64,000 nucleotides of DNA from Candidatus Micropelagos thuwalensis (GCF_000469155.1 NZ_AWXE01000001.1:434001-498000); one strand, 5' to 3'; positions 46,374 to 57,978 are shown, counted from the first letter of the stretch. Notes: generated from the sequence alone by a model not told the origin. Translations and numbers: made by a program.

Positions 46374-48149
46374 TTAATCTTTCTTGGTTTCAATAACTCG
46401 CAGACCCAACTCAAGCAGTTGAGCATTTGTTGCCGGGCTTGGTGCTTGCATAAGCAAATCCTCTGCCTGTTGATTCATTGGGAACGCCACAACCTCACGA
46501 AGATTCTCCTGCTCCGCTAGAAGCATCACAATTCGGTCAACACCAGGCGCAATACCACCGTGAGGCGGTGCACCAAATCTAAAGGCATTCAGCATGCCAC
46601 CAAATTCTTTTTCGACAACTTCCGCATCATATCCGGCAATCTCAAAGGCTTTGAGCATAATCTCCGGCTTGTGATTCCGAATAGCACCTGATGACAATTC
46701 AATGCCATTACACACAATATCATATTGGTAGCCAAGAATATCCAACGGGTCTTTGGTTTCTAGAGCGTCCATCTCGCCCTGAGGCATAGAAAACGGGTTA
46801 TGCGAGAAATCAATTTTCTGTGCCTGCTCGTCAAATTCATAAAGTGGGAAATCAACAATCCAGCAAAATGAGAACTGATCCGCATCAATAAGCTCGAGAT
46901 CATGCCCGACCTTGTTGCGCGCCGCACCTGCGAAACTCATAAAGTCTTTCGGCACACCGGCACAGAAAAATATGGCATCGCCATCTTCTAATCCGAACTG
47001 AGTACGGATTTGTTCGGTTCGCTCCGGCCCAATATTTTTCGCAATAGGGCCTGCGCCTTCACCTTCCCTAAAGAAAATATAGCCCAGTCCGGCCTGCCCT
47101 TCACCTTGAGCCCAACTATTCATGCGATCACAAAATGTGCGGCTTCCACCCGTTTTGGCTGGAATACCCCAAACCTCAACCTTGTCATCTTTCTCAATCA
47201 TTTTGGCAAAGATTTTAAAGTCTGAGCCGCGGAAAGCATCCGTAACATTTTCCATTTCGATAGGAATACGCAAATCCGGCTTATCTGAGCCATATTTCCG
47301 CATCGCTTCGGCATAAGGAATTCGCGGAAATGTTTCTGTGACACGCTTGCCATTACCAAATTCGACAAAAATGTCATGAAGCACCGGCTCAACGGCATTA
47401 AACACATCTTCTTGGGTGACAAAGCTCATTTCTATATCAAGCTGGTAAAACTCACCGGGAGACCTGTCTGCACGCGCATCCTCATCTCTAAAGCAAGGCG
47501 CAATCTGGAAATAACGGTCAAAACCAGCCACCATCAAAAGCTGCTTAAACTGTTGTGGTGCTTGTGGTAGGGCATAAAAACTGCCCGGATGCATGCGGGA
47601 AGGTACCAGAAAATCCCGAGCACCTTCCGGACTGGAGGCTGTTAAAATAGGGGTTTGATATTCTGTAAACCCCTGCGCAATCATGCGTTGCCTGAGAGAA
47701 GATATAATCTGCGAGCGAAGAACAATATTTTTGTGAATCGTCTCTCGGCGTAAATCCAAAAATCTATAACGAAGCCTGATATCTTCTGGATAATCCGGCT
47801 CACCGAAAACCGGCAATGGCAAATCACCTGCGGCTGAAAGAAGCTCAAATTCATCCAGTCGAATCTCAATCTCGCCAGTTGGTAAATTGGGGTTTATCGC
47901 CTCACCGTCACGCGCAATTACCGTGCCCGCTATTCGGATAACACTCTCCGCCCGAACATTCTCAACATCGGCAAAAAAAGGGCTTTCCGGCTCTACCACC
48001 AACTGCGTCAAACCAAAATGATCGCGCAGGTCGATGAAAAGCAAACCGCCATGGTCTCTTTTACGGTGCACCCAGCCTGAGAGGCGCACTGTTTCGTTAA
48101 TATTTTCTTTGCGAAGTTCTCCGCAATTATGAGTCCTGTAGATGTTCAT
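46374..48149 (-). CDS. aspS: Aspartyl-tRNA synthetase
   Basis: A 591-residue class II synthetase of the bacterial type. The N-terminal OB-fold anticodon domain has [19 protein letters not shown]. Motif 2 is in [15 protein letters not shown]. The GAD insertion domain is in the middle, and motif 3 is [21 protein letters not shown]. In bacteria of this type the enzyme often also charges tRNA-Asn, to be amidated by GatCAB; this cannot be decided here. The gene is divergent from rnd across a 135-bp gap. Confidence 0.97.
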   Translation of the reverse strand: MNIYRTHNCGELRKENINETVRLSGWVHRKRDHGGLLFIDLRDHFGLTQLVVEPESPFFADVENVRAESVIRIAGTVIARDGEAINPNLPTGEIEIRLDEFELLSAAGDLPLPVFGEPDYPEDIRLRYRFLDLRRETIHKNIVLRSQIISSLRQRMIAQGFTEYQTPILTASSPEGARDFLVPSRMHPGSFYALPQAPQQFKQLLMVAGFDRYFQIAPCFRDEDARADRSPGEFYQLDIEMSFVTQEDVFNAVEPVLHDIFVEFGNGKRVTETFPRIPYAEAMRKYGSDKPDLRIPIEMENVTDAFRGSDFKIFAKMIEKDDKVEVWGIPAKTGGSRTFCDRMNSWAQGEGQAGLGYIFFREGEGAGPIAKNIGPERTEQIRTQFGLEDGDAIFFCAGVPKDFMSFAGAARNKVGHDLELIDADQFSFCWIVDFPLYEFDEQAQKIDFSHNPFSMPQGEMDALETKDPLDILGYQYDIVCNGIELSSGAIRNHKPEIMLKAFEIAGYDAEVVEKEFGGMLNAFRFGAPPHGGIAPGVDRIVMLLAEQENLREVVAFPMNQQAEDLLMQAPSPATNAQLLELGLRVIETKKD

Positions 48150-48284
48150 GAAACCTCCGGTCGGGTGGTAGTTAGAAGACTCTCTGTGTGCCGGAAATCA
48201 CATGCCTGAGCCTGTTTTGTCAAGCACCTTTCGAGACTTAAATTAGCTTTTAGAATACCCCCGACTGGTCTATAAACCAAACCG

Positions 48285-49205
48285 ATGCGATTACTTACGA
48301 CAACTTCAGAGCTTAATCAGGCCTGCGCCCAGTTTCAAACCAGTAGATATGTCACAATTGACACTGAATTTCTTCGCGAAAAAACATTCTGGCCCAAGCT
48401 TTGTCTTATTCAAATAGCTATGCCCGGCTTTGAGGCTCTTATTGACCCTCTGGCTGAAGGCATTGATATGTCGGGATTTTTCGAAATTTTAAAGAATCCG
48501 AACATCCTCAAAGTCATGCATGGCTGCCGGCAGGATATTGAAATTTTTCACAAAGAAGCCGGTATTATCCCTAGCCCGATGATGGACACCCAAGTCATGG
48601 CCATGGTGTGTGGATATGGTGACTCAATCAGCTATGAAGCGCTTGTAAAGCGTATCGCACAGGGAACAATTGATAAAGGTTCACGATTCACGGATTGGAG
48701 TCGACGCCCCTTAAATAACGACCAGCTAACCTATGCACTCGCGGATGTGACCTACTTGCGGGATATTTTTGAAAACCTTGAGAATGACCTTAAAAAAACA
48801 GGACGTTTAGCATGGCTTTCAGAAGAAATGGATATGCTCACTAATCCTGAAACCTATAATCAATCGCCAGAAAACGCTTGGAAACGCTTAAAATATCAAG
48901 ATAAACGACCTCATATTATGGGGGTCGTCATTGAACTGGCTAAATGGCGGGAAATTCAGGCACAAACCCGCGATCTCCCAAGAAACCGGATACTCAAAGA
49001 TGACGCCATTCGAGAAATAGCGCTTCAAAACCCTAAAAAGCCGGAAGACTTTGACAAAATGCGCTCTGTCCCCACAGGTTTTATCTCTTCTCGAAATGCA
49101 GCAGGACTGATGGAAGCGATTGAAGCTGGGCGCAAGCTGACAAAAAACGACTTACCGCCCCCCCACCCGTGGTTGAGAATCGCCCCGGTATTGGCCCTCT
49201 GGTAG
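48285..49205 (+). CDS. rnd: Ribonuclease D, N-terminal part of a frame-broken gene
   Basis: The DEDD-family 3' exonuclease domain is complete: IDTEFLREKTFWP (Asp26, Glu28), HGCRQDIEIF and ALADVTYLRDIF. The first HRDC-like helices follow. Reading then breaks at a run of seven C (49158-49164), and this frame ends TVL-like with ALW-stop at 49205. With one more C the frame would run directly into the downstream ORF and give a protein of about 383 residues, the normal length of alphaproteobacterial RNase D. This is either a sequence error or a real frameshift. Confidence 0.9.
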   Translation: MRLLTTTSELNQACAQFQTSRYVTIDTEFLREKTFWPKLCLIQIAMPGFEALIDPLAEGIDMSGFFEILKNPNILKVMHGCRQDIEIFHKEAGIIPSPMMDTQVMAMVCGYGDSISYEALVKRIAQGTIDKGSRFTDWSRRPLNNDQLTYALADVTYLRDIFENLENDLKKTGRLAWLSEEMDMLTNPETYNQSPENAWKRLKYQDKRPHIMGVVIELAKWREIQAQTRDLPRNRILKDDAIREIALQNPKKPEDFDKMRSVPTGFISSRNAAGLMEAIEAGRKLTKNDLPPPHPWLRIAPVLALW

Positions 49206-49435
49206 ATTTATTGAAAGTTCTTTTGAAGTATTGCTGTGAAGAAAATCAAGTCGCACCCAAGCTTATAGCCAACGTTGCTGACCTCGAACGTATCGCTAGC
49301 GATGATAATCCCGATGTCAAATGCATGGAGGGCTGGCGCAAGGATGTTTTTGGTTCAGCCGCTATGGATTTGAAAAACGGCAGGCTGGCTCTTGCCTCCG
49401 AAAATGACAGAATCTTAATTATCAAACGCGACTAA
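49169..49435 (+). pseudogene. rnd: Ribonuclease D, C-terminal remainder in the shifted frame
   Basis: An 88-codon stretch in the adjacent frame, opening RPGIGPLVDLLKVLLKYCCEE and continuing through ADLERIASDD and GWRKDVFGSAAMDLKNGRLAL to the stop at 49435. This is the expected end of alphaproteobacterial RNase D, so it is not an independent gene. It continues the upstream exonuclease ORF after a missing base in the poly-C tract at 49158-49164. Confidence 0.85.
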
Positions 49436-49444
49436 AGGCTGAAT

Positions 49445-51010
49445 TTAACCAAGCTCTATCTTATCCGCACCAACATAAATTTCGGGTTGTAAATTTAACG
49501 CATCTGCAAGAGCACATACTCTTTTCTCAACGATGGGACCGTAAAGACGGCTTCGCCCGGCATCCATTTCAAAAACGAGTTTTTTCCCGTGCCGTGAAAG
49601 CCGTGTATCATTAATCAATCCATGCAGCGAACCTGAAAGACAATGCGCTAACCTAAACGCCAACCCTAAAGCACGGCTCAGCGCCAGCGTCGTATCTTCA
49701 ACAGGCTCCATACCTAGCGGCAACTCACTCAAGTTCCCATTATGGCGCGAATATAAAGTATGAGCGAGAAAGCGACGCCCCTCGTGATTGATGCAATTCA
49801 ACGGTGCACGTAAAATCGTATTAGCTGCAAACCAGCACCTATAATCATTGTGCTGATTCCATGCCATATCCCCGATGAGACAAGCTGCTCTGCGAAGTCT
49901 GTTATATTTTTTTAATTTCTTAGGTGACAAGCCCTGACCATTAAACAAGCCGGAAGTCCATTCCAGAAGTTCCATGCCATAAAGCGGGTCTTTGGTCATT
50001 CTTTTTGAAATATCTTCACATGCAACCATAAGCGGGTCTTTGTCTTTCAAAGCTGTCGATAGCGAATTGTAAATAATGCCTTCACGTAACCCGTTAGCAG
50101 AGACAATTAAATTGTTGCAGCCTGTTAATTTGGTAATGCGATAAAGTACCATGGCGCTGACAGGGAGATAGGGCCGCCGCACAGCATTCGCCTCATGTAT
50201 ATGTTCAACCGACTCAGGCGACAAATTGCCGATAAGCCTGGAGAAATCTAAAATATCAGCAGAACGCATCTTGTAGTGATGGAGCATTTTGAGTTCATAT
50301 TTTTTTTGCGCCATATGGATGCGTGCCAAAGCCCGCCACGTTCCCCCAACCATATAGACAGGCTTATCGGAAGATTTCTTAAGCCATTGAAGTGATGAGA
50401 TTTGTTTTTTGATATGGGCTGCCATTTTGTCTTTATCATCACCAAATTCGGCTGTAAGACGCAAAACACCCAGCGGAAGCGTTTCCGCATCAATAATCTC
50501 GCCTTTGACAACCCTTACAAGTTCGAGGCTGCCACCACCAAGATCTGCTACAACGCCATCCACTTTTTCAAAACCCATCATGACGCCTTTCGCGGCATAT
50601 TTGGCTTCCATCTGACCAGAAATAACCTGAATATCCGTTCCCAAAGCAAGGCTGGCTTTTTTGACAAACTCATCTCTATTTTCGGCTTCACGTACGGCGG
50701 CAGTTGCAACCACGCGGTAATCCGATATACCAAGTCGCTTACCGATTGCACGAAATCTCTTCAGTGTTGCAAGTGTCAATTCAAGTGACGCGCCTTCAAT
50801 ATGACCTGTAGCTGCAACACTTTCACCGAGCTTACAAAAGATTTTTTCATTATAAATTGGCACAGGAGATCTGGCAGATCCGCCAAAAGCAACAAGACGC
50901 ACAGAGTTTGACCCAATATCGACAATTCCAAGGGGAGCTTCCGGTGAACGGAATTGACGTCCGAAGCTGATTTTTGGGAATTTAAGACCGTTTTTTGCCA
51001 TCGTATTCAA
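49445..51010 (-). CDS. ppx: Exopolyphosphatase / pppGpp phosphohydrolase
   Basis: A 521-residue Ppx/GppA enzyme. The ASKHA-fold N-terminus has IVDIGSNSVRLVAFGG, VVATAAVREAENRDEF and VADLGGGSLELVRV, the phosphate-binding loops. The C-terminal half holds the HD-like helical domain seen in longer Ppx proteins (CLIGDMAWNQHNDYR). It degrades polyphosphate and possibly pppGpp. The gene directly follows ppk on the same strand (21-bp gap), so synthesis and breakdown of polyphosphate are encoded together. Confidence 0.94.
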   Translation of the reverse strand: MNTMAKNGLKFPKISFGRQFRSPEAPLGIVDIGSNSVRLVAFGGSARSPVPIYNEKIFCKLGESVAATGHIEGASLELTLATLKRFRAIGKRLGISDYRVVATAAVREAENRDEFVKKASLALGTDIQVISGQMEAKYAAKGVMMGFEKVDGVVADLGGGSLELVRVVKGEIIDAETLPLGVLRLTAEFGDDKDKMAAHIKKQISSLQWLKKSSDKPVYMVGGTWRALARIHMAQKKYELKMLHHYKMRSADILDFSRLIGNLSPESVEHIHEANAVRRPYLPVSAMVLYRITKLTGCNNLIVSANGLREGIIYNSLSTALKDKDPLMVACEDISKRMTKDPLYGMELLEWTSGLFNGQGLSPKKLKKYNRLRRAACLIGDMAWNQHNDYRCWFAANTILRAPLNCINHEGRRFLAHTLYSRHNGNLSELPLGMEPVEDTTLALSRALGLAFRLAHCLSGSLHGLINDTRLSRHGKKLVFEMDAGRSRLYGPIVEKRVCALADALNLQPEIYVGADKIELG

Positions 51011-51031
51011 GTTTCCGGTCAGTAGGCTTCG

Positions 51032-53236
51032 TTACAAGTCGCTTTGATTAGCCGATTTACCGCGCCCCGAGAGGCTTGGATTGATCATAAAATAATCATG
51101 AGCATTTACAGATGATTCTCCATTAGCGACCACCCCTCGTTTATAAGTTCCATCAGGCTGCATGTACCAACTTTGTTGATTATCCAGCAAATTGACATGC
51201 ATAATCTGATGAACAACTTGTTCGTGCACCGTCGGGTTAAGAATTGGTGTAAGCACCTCAACGCGTCTGTTAAGGTTTCGAGGCATCCAGTCAGCTGAAG
51301 TAATAAACGCTAATGAGTGTTCAGAGGGCATCTCATGACCATTGCCAAAACATAAGATTCGCGCATGCTCCAGAAAACGCCCAACGATGCTTTTCACTCT
51401 GATATTTTCCGAAAGTCCCTCAACACCAGGGCGCAAACAACATATTCCCCGCACAATCAAATCGATTTTTACACCAGCTTGAGCAGCTTCATAAAGTTTG
51501 TCGATAATGAAAGGGTCAACAAGAGAATTCATTTTTGCCCAGATGGAACCAGGGCGCCCATTTTTTACATGCTCAATTTCAGCATCAATTTTTTCAACAA
51601 CCGTCTCACGCAAATTAACCGGTGATACAGCAATCTGATGTAAATCACTCGGCTCAGCGTAACCTGTAAAGAAATTAAAAACCTGACCGGCATCACTGGC
51701 AATCTCGGGATTACAAGTAAAAAGGGATAAATCAGTATAAATTTTAGCCGTAATCGGGTGATAGTTACCCGTGCCAAGGTGCACATAAGTTCTTAATCCA
51801 GAACCCTCACGCCTTACAACCAGCGAGACTTTGGCATGCGTTTTCAATTCAATAAAACCATAAACAACCTGAACACCTGCGCGTTCCAAGTCGCGCGCCA
51901 AGCGAATATTAGTCGCCTCATTAAAACGCGCCTTCAACTCGACAAGTGCTGTGACAGTTTTACCAGCCTCCGCAGCTTCAATTAAAGCTTGCACAATCGG
52001 ACTGTCTTCAGTGGTTCTGTAAAGCGTTTGCTTAATTGCCACCACGTTAGGGTCTGCTGCAGCCTGACGAATAAATTGTACAACAACATCAAAGCTTTCA
52101 TAGGGGTGATGAACCAGAATATCCTTCACTTGAATAGCCGCGAAACAATCGCCACCATGTTCCCGAACACGTTCCGGGAAACGCGCAATAAAAGGTTTAA
52201 ACTTAAATTCTGAGCCAATCGCATCAACAATCTGATCCGTCTGCGAGACACCGACCAGGCCGTCAACAAAAACCACATCTTCGGCCTGCACCTCAAGTTC
52301 ATCCACAACCAGACGCACCAGATTATCCGGCATGGATTTATCAATCTCGAGACGTATAACCATACCTCGTCGCCTGCGTTTTAATGCTGTCTCAAATAAT
52401 TGCACAAGGTCTTCGGCTTCTTCTGCAACTTCAATATCGCTGTCCCTGAGAACTCTAAAAACGCCCTGCCCTAAAATTTCATAGCCCGGAAAAATACGCT
52501 CCAAATAAAGTGACACCAGATTTTCCAACGGCAGGAATACGGTTTTATCAGCATTTGTTGGTAGTTTTATAAAGCGCTTAAGCTGTTGAGGTAACGGCAA
52601 GAGCGCATTCATTTTCTTGCTATCTGTGAGACGCGACATCTGCAGGACAAGCGCAAAACCAAGATTTGGAATAAATGGAAATGGATGCGCCGGGTCAATG
52701 GCTAATGGTGTTAAGACGGGCATCACCTCGGATAAAAAATAGGACTCCAACCACTCCTCATTTTCTTGCGGGATATCATGGGATCCTACAACTTCAATAT
52801 TATGCGCCTTCATTTCCTCGAGAATAGTCAACCAACTATTCTGCTGCCGCGTCATGAGTTCATTCGTGCGCGCCAGAATTTTTTCAAGCTGTTGAGCGGG
52901 CGTCATGTCTTCCTGACTGCGTTTATCAACACCAGCGAGTTTTTGCCCGTGCAAGCCGGCAACCCGAACCATAAAAAATTCATCTAAGTTACTGCCGGAT
53001 ATAGATAAGAATTTAAGCCGTTCCATTAACGGGTGATCTTTATTATCGGCTTCTTCCTGAACACGTGTGTTGAAAGCCAGCCAAGAAAGTTCGCGGTTGA
53101 TGAAACGCGCGGAACGCGAAAACCCAAACAAGCTATCGGGCGGATCACCACTTTTGCGAATTATGCCCAGCCGACCGGTGACGTTTTTCTTATCTTCTTT
53201 TTTAGATTGATTATCTTTAATTATTTTTTCACTCAT
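51032..53236 (-). CDS. ppk: Polyphosphate kinase 1
   Basis: A 734-residue PPK1, which polymerises the gamma-phosphate of ATP into polyphosphate. It has [20 protein letters not shown] at the start of the N domain, [18 protein letters not shown], the catalytic autophosphorylated histidine region [36 protein letters not shown], and [19 protein letters not shown]. All four PPK1 domains are recognisable. It is operonic with ppx and 27 bp after hda. Confidence 0.97.
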   Translation of the reverse strand: MSEKIIKDNQSKKEDKKNVTGRLGIIRKSGDPPDSLFGFSRSARFINRELSWLAFNTRVQEEADNKDHPLMERLKFLSISGSNLDEFFMVRVAGLHGQKLAGVDKRSQEDMTPAQQLEKILARTNELMTRQQNSWLTILEEMKAHNIEVVGSHDIPQENEEWLESYFLSEVMPVLTPLAIDPAHPFPFIPNLGFALVLQMSRLTDSKKMNALLPLPQQLKRFIKLPTNADKTVFLPLENLVSLYLERIFPGYEILGQGVFRVLRDSDIEVAEEAEDLVQLFETALKRRRRGMVIRLEIDKSMPDNLVRLVVDELEVQAEDVVFVDGLVGVSQTDQIVDAIGSEFKFKPFIARFPERVREHGGDCFAAIQVKDILVHHPYESFDVVVQFIRQAAADPNVVAIKQTLYRTTEDSPIVQALIEAAEAGKTVTALVELKARFNEATNIRLARDLERAGVQVVYGFIELKTHAKVSLVVRREGSGLRTYVHLGTGNYHPITAKIYTDLSLFTCNPEIASDAGQVFNFFTGYAEPSDLHQIAVSPVNLRETVVEKIDAEIEHVKNGRPGSIWAKMNSLVDPFIIDKLYEAAQAGVKIDLIVRGICCLRPGVEGLSENIRVKSIVGRFLEHARILCFGNGHEMPSEHSLAFITSADWMPRNLNRRVEVLTPILNPTVHEQVVHQIMHVNLLDNQQSWYMQPDGTYKRGVVANGESSVNAHDYFMINPSLSGRGKSANQSDL

Positions 53237-53263
53237 GAGGTCTCTACCCGGTTCATCGTTCAG

Positions 53264-53977
53264 TTAATCATCGTTATGCGCCATAATCTCGCGGACCATT
53301 GGCACAGTAATCGGTGCTTTCCGACTCAGCGTCGTACGGTCAATTGTTGAGACAATTTCATTCAAACTCAAAAATGACCTTTCCAATCTTGAGACAAGAT
53401 AAGACACAACCTTTTCATCTGTTTTAAGCTGCCGGTCGGTAAAAAGTTTAACAAGAATTGCCCGCATCAACATATCACATGGTGGCAACATCGTAGCAAC
53501 GACCAAAGCGGATAATCGTGATTTTAAATCAGCAAGGTCAATTTGCAAATGCCCCGGAGCCAAGCTCGCGGTCAACAAAAGCGGATGCCGCCTTTGACGC
53601 GCATTGTTAAACAAATGAAACAATATTTCTTCATTCGCAGCTTGGGTGAGAGGATCACTACCGATATTTTCAACACCATCTACGACTAACGCTTTTTCAT
53701 CCATCAATTGATCGAGTTCATGGAGGTGTAAATCTTTAGCGGCAAGAATGTAAGCATCCATCTTAAGCCCCCAAACTGCAGCCAAATGAGATTTCCCACA
53801 GGCCGCAGGGCCGCAGATTATTTTCACATAATCTGTTTCTATCTCTGAACCAGACGGCCAACTGTCAATCGTATCAACTGCCCGAAGATTGGAGTCTGAG
53901 ACAAGAAAATTCTCCCTGTCCAATGCAGGCCGAACTGGCAAATCAAAAACAAGCTGCTCACCTTCTAATTCGGGCAT
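53264..53977 (-). CDS. hda: Hda-like DnaA-related regulator
   Basis: A 237-residue AAA+ protein similar to DnaA domain III but lacking the C-terminal DNA-binding domain. Walker A is GPAACGKSHLAAVW, with Walker B-like ALVVDGVENIG, and the sensor region holds LSALVVATMLPP. Hda works with the DNA clamp to promote DnaA-ATP hydrolysis, limiting replication initiation. The start overlaps the stop of the permease gene upstream by one base. The order perM-hda-ppk is conserved in alphaproteobacteria. Confidence 0.9.
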   Translation of the reverse strand: MPELEGEQLVFDLPVRPALDRENFLVSDSNLRAVDTIDSWPSGSEIETDYVKIICGPAACGKSHLAAVWGLKMDAYILAAKDLHLHELDQLMDEKALVVDGVENIGSDPLTQAANEEILFHLFNNARQRRHPLLLTASLAPGHLQIDLADLKSRLSALVVATMLPPCDMLMRAILVKLFTDRQLKTDEKVVSYLVSRLERSFLSLNEIVSTIDRTTLSRKAPITVPMVREIMAHNDD

Positions 53978-55041
53978 TAATCCTGCCCGGCAGGTGAGGC
54001 ACTATCCGTTTGATTTTCTGATTGATAGTTCCTGATTGTATAACGCACCAACACACCAATCACTGCAGCGGCGGGTACCGCAAGCAACAAGCCGATAAAA
54101 CCAAGTAAAGAACCAAATGCAAGCAAGGCAAACATAATCCATACAGGATGCAGTCGCACCCTGCCGCCAATTAATCTCGGCGTCAAAAAATTCCCCTCTA
54201 TAAACTGCCCGACTGCAAAGACCATTGCGATAAGCAACAAGCTCGTAATATCGGGCCAGAATTGCATCAACCCAAGAAGCCCGGCTAAAACGCCGCCAAA
54301 TAATGCACCAACATAAGGAATAAAACTGACAAGCCCCGCCAGAACACCCACGGCTATGGCGCCATTTAAGCCAACCCAATATAATCCAGCGGCATAAAAA
54401 ATAGCGAGGAAAACGCAAATCGTGGCTTGCCCATGAATAAAGCCATCGAGAACCTCCTCAACCTCACCCACGACTTCGCGAATTGCCGTGGCATGTTTTG
54501 GTGGCAGAATGTTGTTTATTTGTTCAATCATTCTGTCCCAATCATTTAACAAATAGAAGGAAACAATCGGCGTGATAAAAATCAGGGTCAAAATATTTAG
54601 GAAAGATAGCCCCCGCAACAATACGCCCTGCCCCACAGCCGAGATATTATCCACCGCCGTAGATGAGAATTCTTTTATGGTATTTTGAATGTCTTCATTA
54701 TCTTTCAAATATGTGTCCTCAACCCCTGCAAACCAGAGTTTAAATTTCGCATATTGTTCCTGCAAAGCAGCTATGGCTTCTTGAATACCCTCGCCAATGA
54801 CGGGCAACCCTAAAGTAAACAAGATTATGATGAGTAACATAAACGTCCCCATCACCAGCGAACTTGACAGAAGTCTTGGCAGGCCAATGTTCTCCAGCTT
54901 ATCCACAAGAGGGTCCAGCAAATAAGCGACCACAAAACCGGCAATGAATGGCAACATTATATCTGCCAGAGAAACGAATAACCACACGCTGAGCGCGGCG
55001 GCAATGAGAAGGAGGAGTTGTTTCATTGTGATGCTTTGCAC
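53977..55041 (-). CDS. AI-2E/PerM-family permease
   Basis: A 354-residue membrane protein with about seven or eight predicted helices. An N-terminal pair (LLLLIAAALSVWLFVSLADIMLPFIAGFVVAYLLDPLVDKL) is followed by a large soluble loop (about 90-150) and a C-terminal cluster that includes VSFIPYVGALFGGVLAGLLGL and FIEGNFLTPRLIGGRVRLHP, both typical of the family. Members are proposed exporters of small molecules or Na+/H+ antiporters; the substrate here is unknown. It is upstream of hda. Confidence 0.9.
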   Translation of the reverse strand: MQSITMKQLLLLIAAALSVWLFVSLADIMLPFIAGFVVAYLLDPLVDKLENIGLPRLLSSSLVMGTFMLLIIILFTLGLPVIGEGIQEAIAALQEQYAKFKLWFAGVEDTYLKDNEDIQNTIKEFSSTAVDNISAVGQGVLLRGLSFLNILTLIFITPIVSFYLLNDWDRMIEQINNILPPKHATAIREVVGEVEEVLDGFIHGQATICVFLAIFYAAGLYWVGLNGAIAVGVLAGLVSFIPYVGALFGGVLAGLLGLMQFWPDITSLLLIAMVFAVGQFIEGNFLTPRLIGGRVRLHPVWIMFALLAFGSLLGFIGLLLAVPAAAVIGVLVRYTIRNYQSENQTDSASPAGQD

Positions 55042-55055
55042 TTTTTTTCCTTTTA

Positions 55056-56129
55056 TCAGCGTCTCAATTTAAGTCGCCAGCCATTTTTTTCTTCTCGTAA
55101 CAGCATATCACTTTGCGCCAGATTTGACGCCAACTGGTCAACTGAACCTGTATAGGCCAACGACAAAATTGCACCTTGTGAGGTTAGCACATGAATGTCC
55201 AATGATTTTATAAAGCTCGCCGCCTCAAGACGTTCAAGCATTGTAAGCCACTCGCCCATGCGCTCATAATCGGCGGCAACGGTAAAAGTGACCTGATCGC
55301 CGACCTCAACAACGGATGTCTGTTTCCATTCTTTCGCAAAAGCTGAAAGAATATCCTCTACAGCCTCGCCAGCAATATCTGCCGGATTACGTTGCCCCTT
55401 ATAATTTCTGACAAATAGCCGACTGCCGGCTGCGGAATATTGATAGACCGAAACATCCAACCTTCCTTTTTCTGTTGCCAATGCGTGCGCAATCACAACC
55501 GTGTCGACATTATATCTTTTAGCCAGCGCTGCCATGCTCTGTGTATCACTGAGCAAGACATCCTCGACATCCAGCATGGCGCGGTCTTCCGGATCACCCA
55601 GCGGCAAAACCATAGGCGCGGGAATATTTCTTAAGTCCACCTGCGCCCAGCTTTCTGCCCACCAGTGATTATCCCAGAGACGGTAACCATCAACATCTTC
55701 CAGCACGGGCAAAAGCAACATGGGGCGCGCTTGGGTCTCTGAAAACGGAATATTGAGCGTGCGTAACAAATCTAGCACGGTTTCAGGTTCAAAAACGACT
55801 GACATGGAGGCCAAATAGCGACGGCTGGAAGTTTTTTCATCCTGCACACGGAATCTGCGAACGAAAGTTTCTATCTCCTGCTCACTGACAATAGGCAGAA
55901 CAGGCCAATCCTCAACGCGGGTTAAGCGTTTTAACAAAATCTGGAAGGCCCGAGATTGACCATCTTTTAAGGCAATGCCCCGTGCTTCAAGTGCAGATGA
56001 AGCTTCGGCATCAACGTTGACATTTTTAACCTCGAACAGGTTAGAGGCCTGCGCGCCCAAAGTAGAGCCGATAAAAGCAGCATAAGTGAGCGCCAGAAAT
56101 ACGCTTGTTTTTGTTAAGAATTTCAACAT
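55056..56129 (-). CDS. DUF2066 exported protein
   Basis: About 357 residues from the ATG at 56129, beginning with a signal peptide ([22 protein letters not shown]). The N-terminal part has [31 protein letters not shown], and further on are the [17 protein letters not shown] and [11 protein letters not shown] segments of the DUF2066 family, whose function is unknown. It lies between the permease gene and the divergent purM, in conserved synteny with hda and ppk. The longer reading, starting at 56162, crosses the presumed purM promoter. Confidence 0.82.
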   Translation of the reverse strand: MLKFLTKTSVFLALTYAAFIGSTLGAQASNLFEVKNVNVDAEASSALEARGIALKDGQSRAFQILLKRLTRVEDWPVLPIVSEQEIETFVRRFRVQDEKTSSRRYLASMSVVFEPETVLDLLRTLNIPFSETQARPMLLLPVLEDVDGYRLWDNHWWAESWAQVDLRNIPAPMVLPLGDPEDRAMLDVEDVLLSDTQSMAALAKRYNVDTVVIAHALATEKGRLDVSVYQYSAAGSRLFVRNYKGQRNPADIAGEAVEDILSAFAKEWKQTSVVEVGDQVTFTVAADYERMGEWLTMLERLEAASFIKSLDIHVLTSQGAILSLAYTGSVDQLASNLAQSDMLLREEKNGWRLKLRR

Positions 56130-56229
56130 TTTTTCCTCAAAAGCCGATATACTGTTATACAACTTGAAAAAAACGGCTTTTTCATGTCGATTACGGTCAA
56201 TAACGCGGAAAGTAAGTTATAAACCAAAC

Positions 56230-57309
56230 ATGACAGACAAAAAAGACAGAACTCAGCCCTCCGAAGAAACCTATAAAGCCGCTGGCGTGGATATTGAAGC
56301 CGGCAATGAACTCGTCCGCCGCATTGTCCCTTTAGCGAAGGCGACCTCCCGCCCCGGCGCAGATGCCGATCTTGGCGGTTTTGGCGGCCTTTTTGATTTA
56401 GCTGCCTGTCATTACAAAGATCCGGTGTTGGTCGCGGCGAATGACGGCGTGGGCACAAAACTCAAAGTTGCAATTGAAAGCAATATCCATAATACAGTCG
56501 GTATTGACCTAGTCGCCATGAGCGTGAATGACCTTGTGGTTCAAGGCGCCGAGCCATTGTTTTTCCTCGATTATTTTGCCTCTGGTCATTTGGAGGTAGA
56601 GGTTGCAACGCGGGTGGTTGCAGGAATTGCAGAGGGGTGCAAGCAAGCGGGATGCGCCTTGATTGGCGGGGAAACAGCCGAGATGCCGGGCATGTATGCA
56701 GATGGGGATTATGATTTGGCAGGTTTTGCTGTCGGCGCAGTGGAACGCGACGCCATCTTGCCACGCAAAGATATTCAATCCGGTGATGTGATTATAGGTC
56801 TCGCTTCTAGCGGGCCACATTCGAATGGTTACTCACTCATTCGACGGTTGGTGGCGCAACAAAATCTTGACTGGTCATCCCTTGACCCAACGGGTAGCAA
56901 TAAGACACTTGCAGAAGCGCTGCTGACACCAACAAAAATTTACGTCAAGCCTCTGCTCGCAACAATCAAAACGGTTAAAAATATTAAAGGTCTCGTACAC
57001 ATTACAGGCGGCGGGTTTCAAGAAAATCTACCGCGTATTTTAACACCAGAACTTAGTGCGCATATTGACCTGCAGACTTGGGGGATGCCACCGATTTTTG
57101 ATTGGTTACAACGGGCTGGCAATATGGTGATGACGGAAATGCTGCGTACCTTTAATTGCGGTATTGGTATGGCGGTTGTAGTCGCGCCTGAGGACGTCGA
57201 TAAGCTGATATCGAGCCTGACGAAACAAGGCGAGACATGTTTTGCCATCGGGCATATCACTGAACGAAACATTGACGCTGTCACATACTCCGGCCTCAAA
57301 ACTAACTAG
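56230..57309 (+). CDS. purM: Phosphoribosylformylglycinamidine cyclo-ligase
   Basis: About 359 residues from the ATG at 56230, chosen over an in-frame ATG 144 bp upstream that would overlap DUF2066. PurM closes the imidazole ring in purine synthesis (AIR synthetase). Motifs are [97 protein letters not shown] and [13 protein letters not shown]. It forms an operon with purN, 2 bp downstream. Confidence 0.97.
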   Translation: MTDKKDRTQPSEETYKAAGVDIEAGNELVRRIVPLAKATSRPGADADLGGFGGLFDLAACHYKDPVLVAANDGVGTKLKVAIESNIHNTVGIDLVAMSVNDLVVQGAEPLFFLDYFASGHLEVEVATRVVAGIAEGCKQAGCALIGGETAEMPGMYADGDYDLAGFAVGAVERDAILPRKDIQSGDVIIGLASSGPHSNGYSLIRRLVAQQNLDWSSLDPTGSNKTLAEALLTPTKIYVKPLLATIKTVKNIKGLVHITGGGFQENLPRILTPELSAHIDLQTWGMPPIFDWLQRAGNMVMTEMLRTFNCGIGMAVVVAPEDVDKLISSLTKQGETCFAIGHITERNIDAVTYSGLKTN

Positions 57310-57311
57310 AC

Positions 57312-57899
57312 ATGACAACCGCCTCAACCCGTATTGCTATTTTATTTTCCGGAACGGGGACTAATCTACGCAATCTTGCGGCGCATATAAATGCCGCGCA
57401 TGTCCCCGCCACGCTGGAACTGGCGATTTGTAACCGGCCGGAAGCAAAAGGGCTGGATTTTTGCCGCGATAATAATATCCCGCATGAACTGATAAACCAC
57501 ACGGATTATAGTGACCGCGCTGATTTTGATGCTGCAATGCAAACAGCTTTGCAGGCGGCAGATATCGAACTTATTTGTGCTGCCGGCTTTATGCGCTTGC
57601 TAACACCGGAGTTCGTAAATTACTGGCAAGACCGCATCATAAACATTCACCCATCTCTGCTCCCAGCCTATAAAGGTTTGCACACGCATCGCCGCGTATT
57701 GGAAGCAGGCGAGAACACTCACGGCTGCACGGTGCATCTGATAAGGCCTGAGATGGATGAAGGCCCGATATTGGTACAAAAACAAGTGTACGTTTTTCCC
57801 ACCGATACGGAGGACACGCTCGCAGCCCGGGTAATGGAGCAAGAATTAATCGCCTATCCCGAAGCGTTGGATATTATGTTGTCACGCCTGCGCGGGTGA
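57312..57899 (+). CDS. purN: Phosphoribosylglycinamide formyltransferase
   Basis: A 195-residue enzyme that formylates GAR with 10-formyl-tetrahydrofolate. It has ILFSGTGTNLRNLAAHI, the folate/GAR region AAGFMRLLTPEFVNYWQDRIINIHPSLLPAYKGLHTH with the catalytic Asn-His pair, and ENTHGCTVHLIRPEMDEGPI. Short gap to purM confirms the operon. The 3' flank, 57900-58588, holds structured RNA elements, not genes. Confidence 0.96.
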   Translation: MTTASTRIAILFSGTGTNLRNLAAHINAAHVPATLELAICNRPEAKGLDFCRDNNIPHELINHTDYSDRADFDAAMQTALQAADIELICAAGFMRLLTPEFVNYWQDRIINIHPSLLPAYKGLHTHRRVLEAGENTHGCTVHLIRPEMDEGPILVQKQVYVFPTDTEDTLAARVMEQELIAYPEALDIMLSRLRG

Positions 57900-57978
57900 T
57901 AAGCCATCACCCCACAAATTCGAAGTGTAGCAAGTTATTATCTCCTTTTTTAATGACAATTTCTGATATATTAATCTT

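Noticed and set aside
56086-56229. 48-residue N-terminal extension of PurM
   Set aside because: It overlaps the 5' end of the divergent DUF2066 gene, and its sequence is unlike PurM. The ATG at 56230 is preferred.
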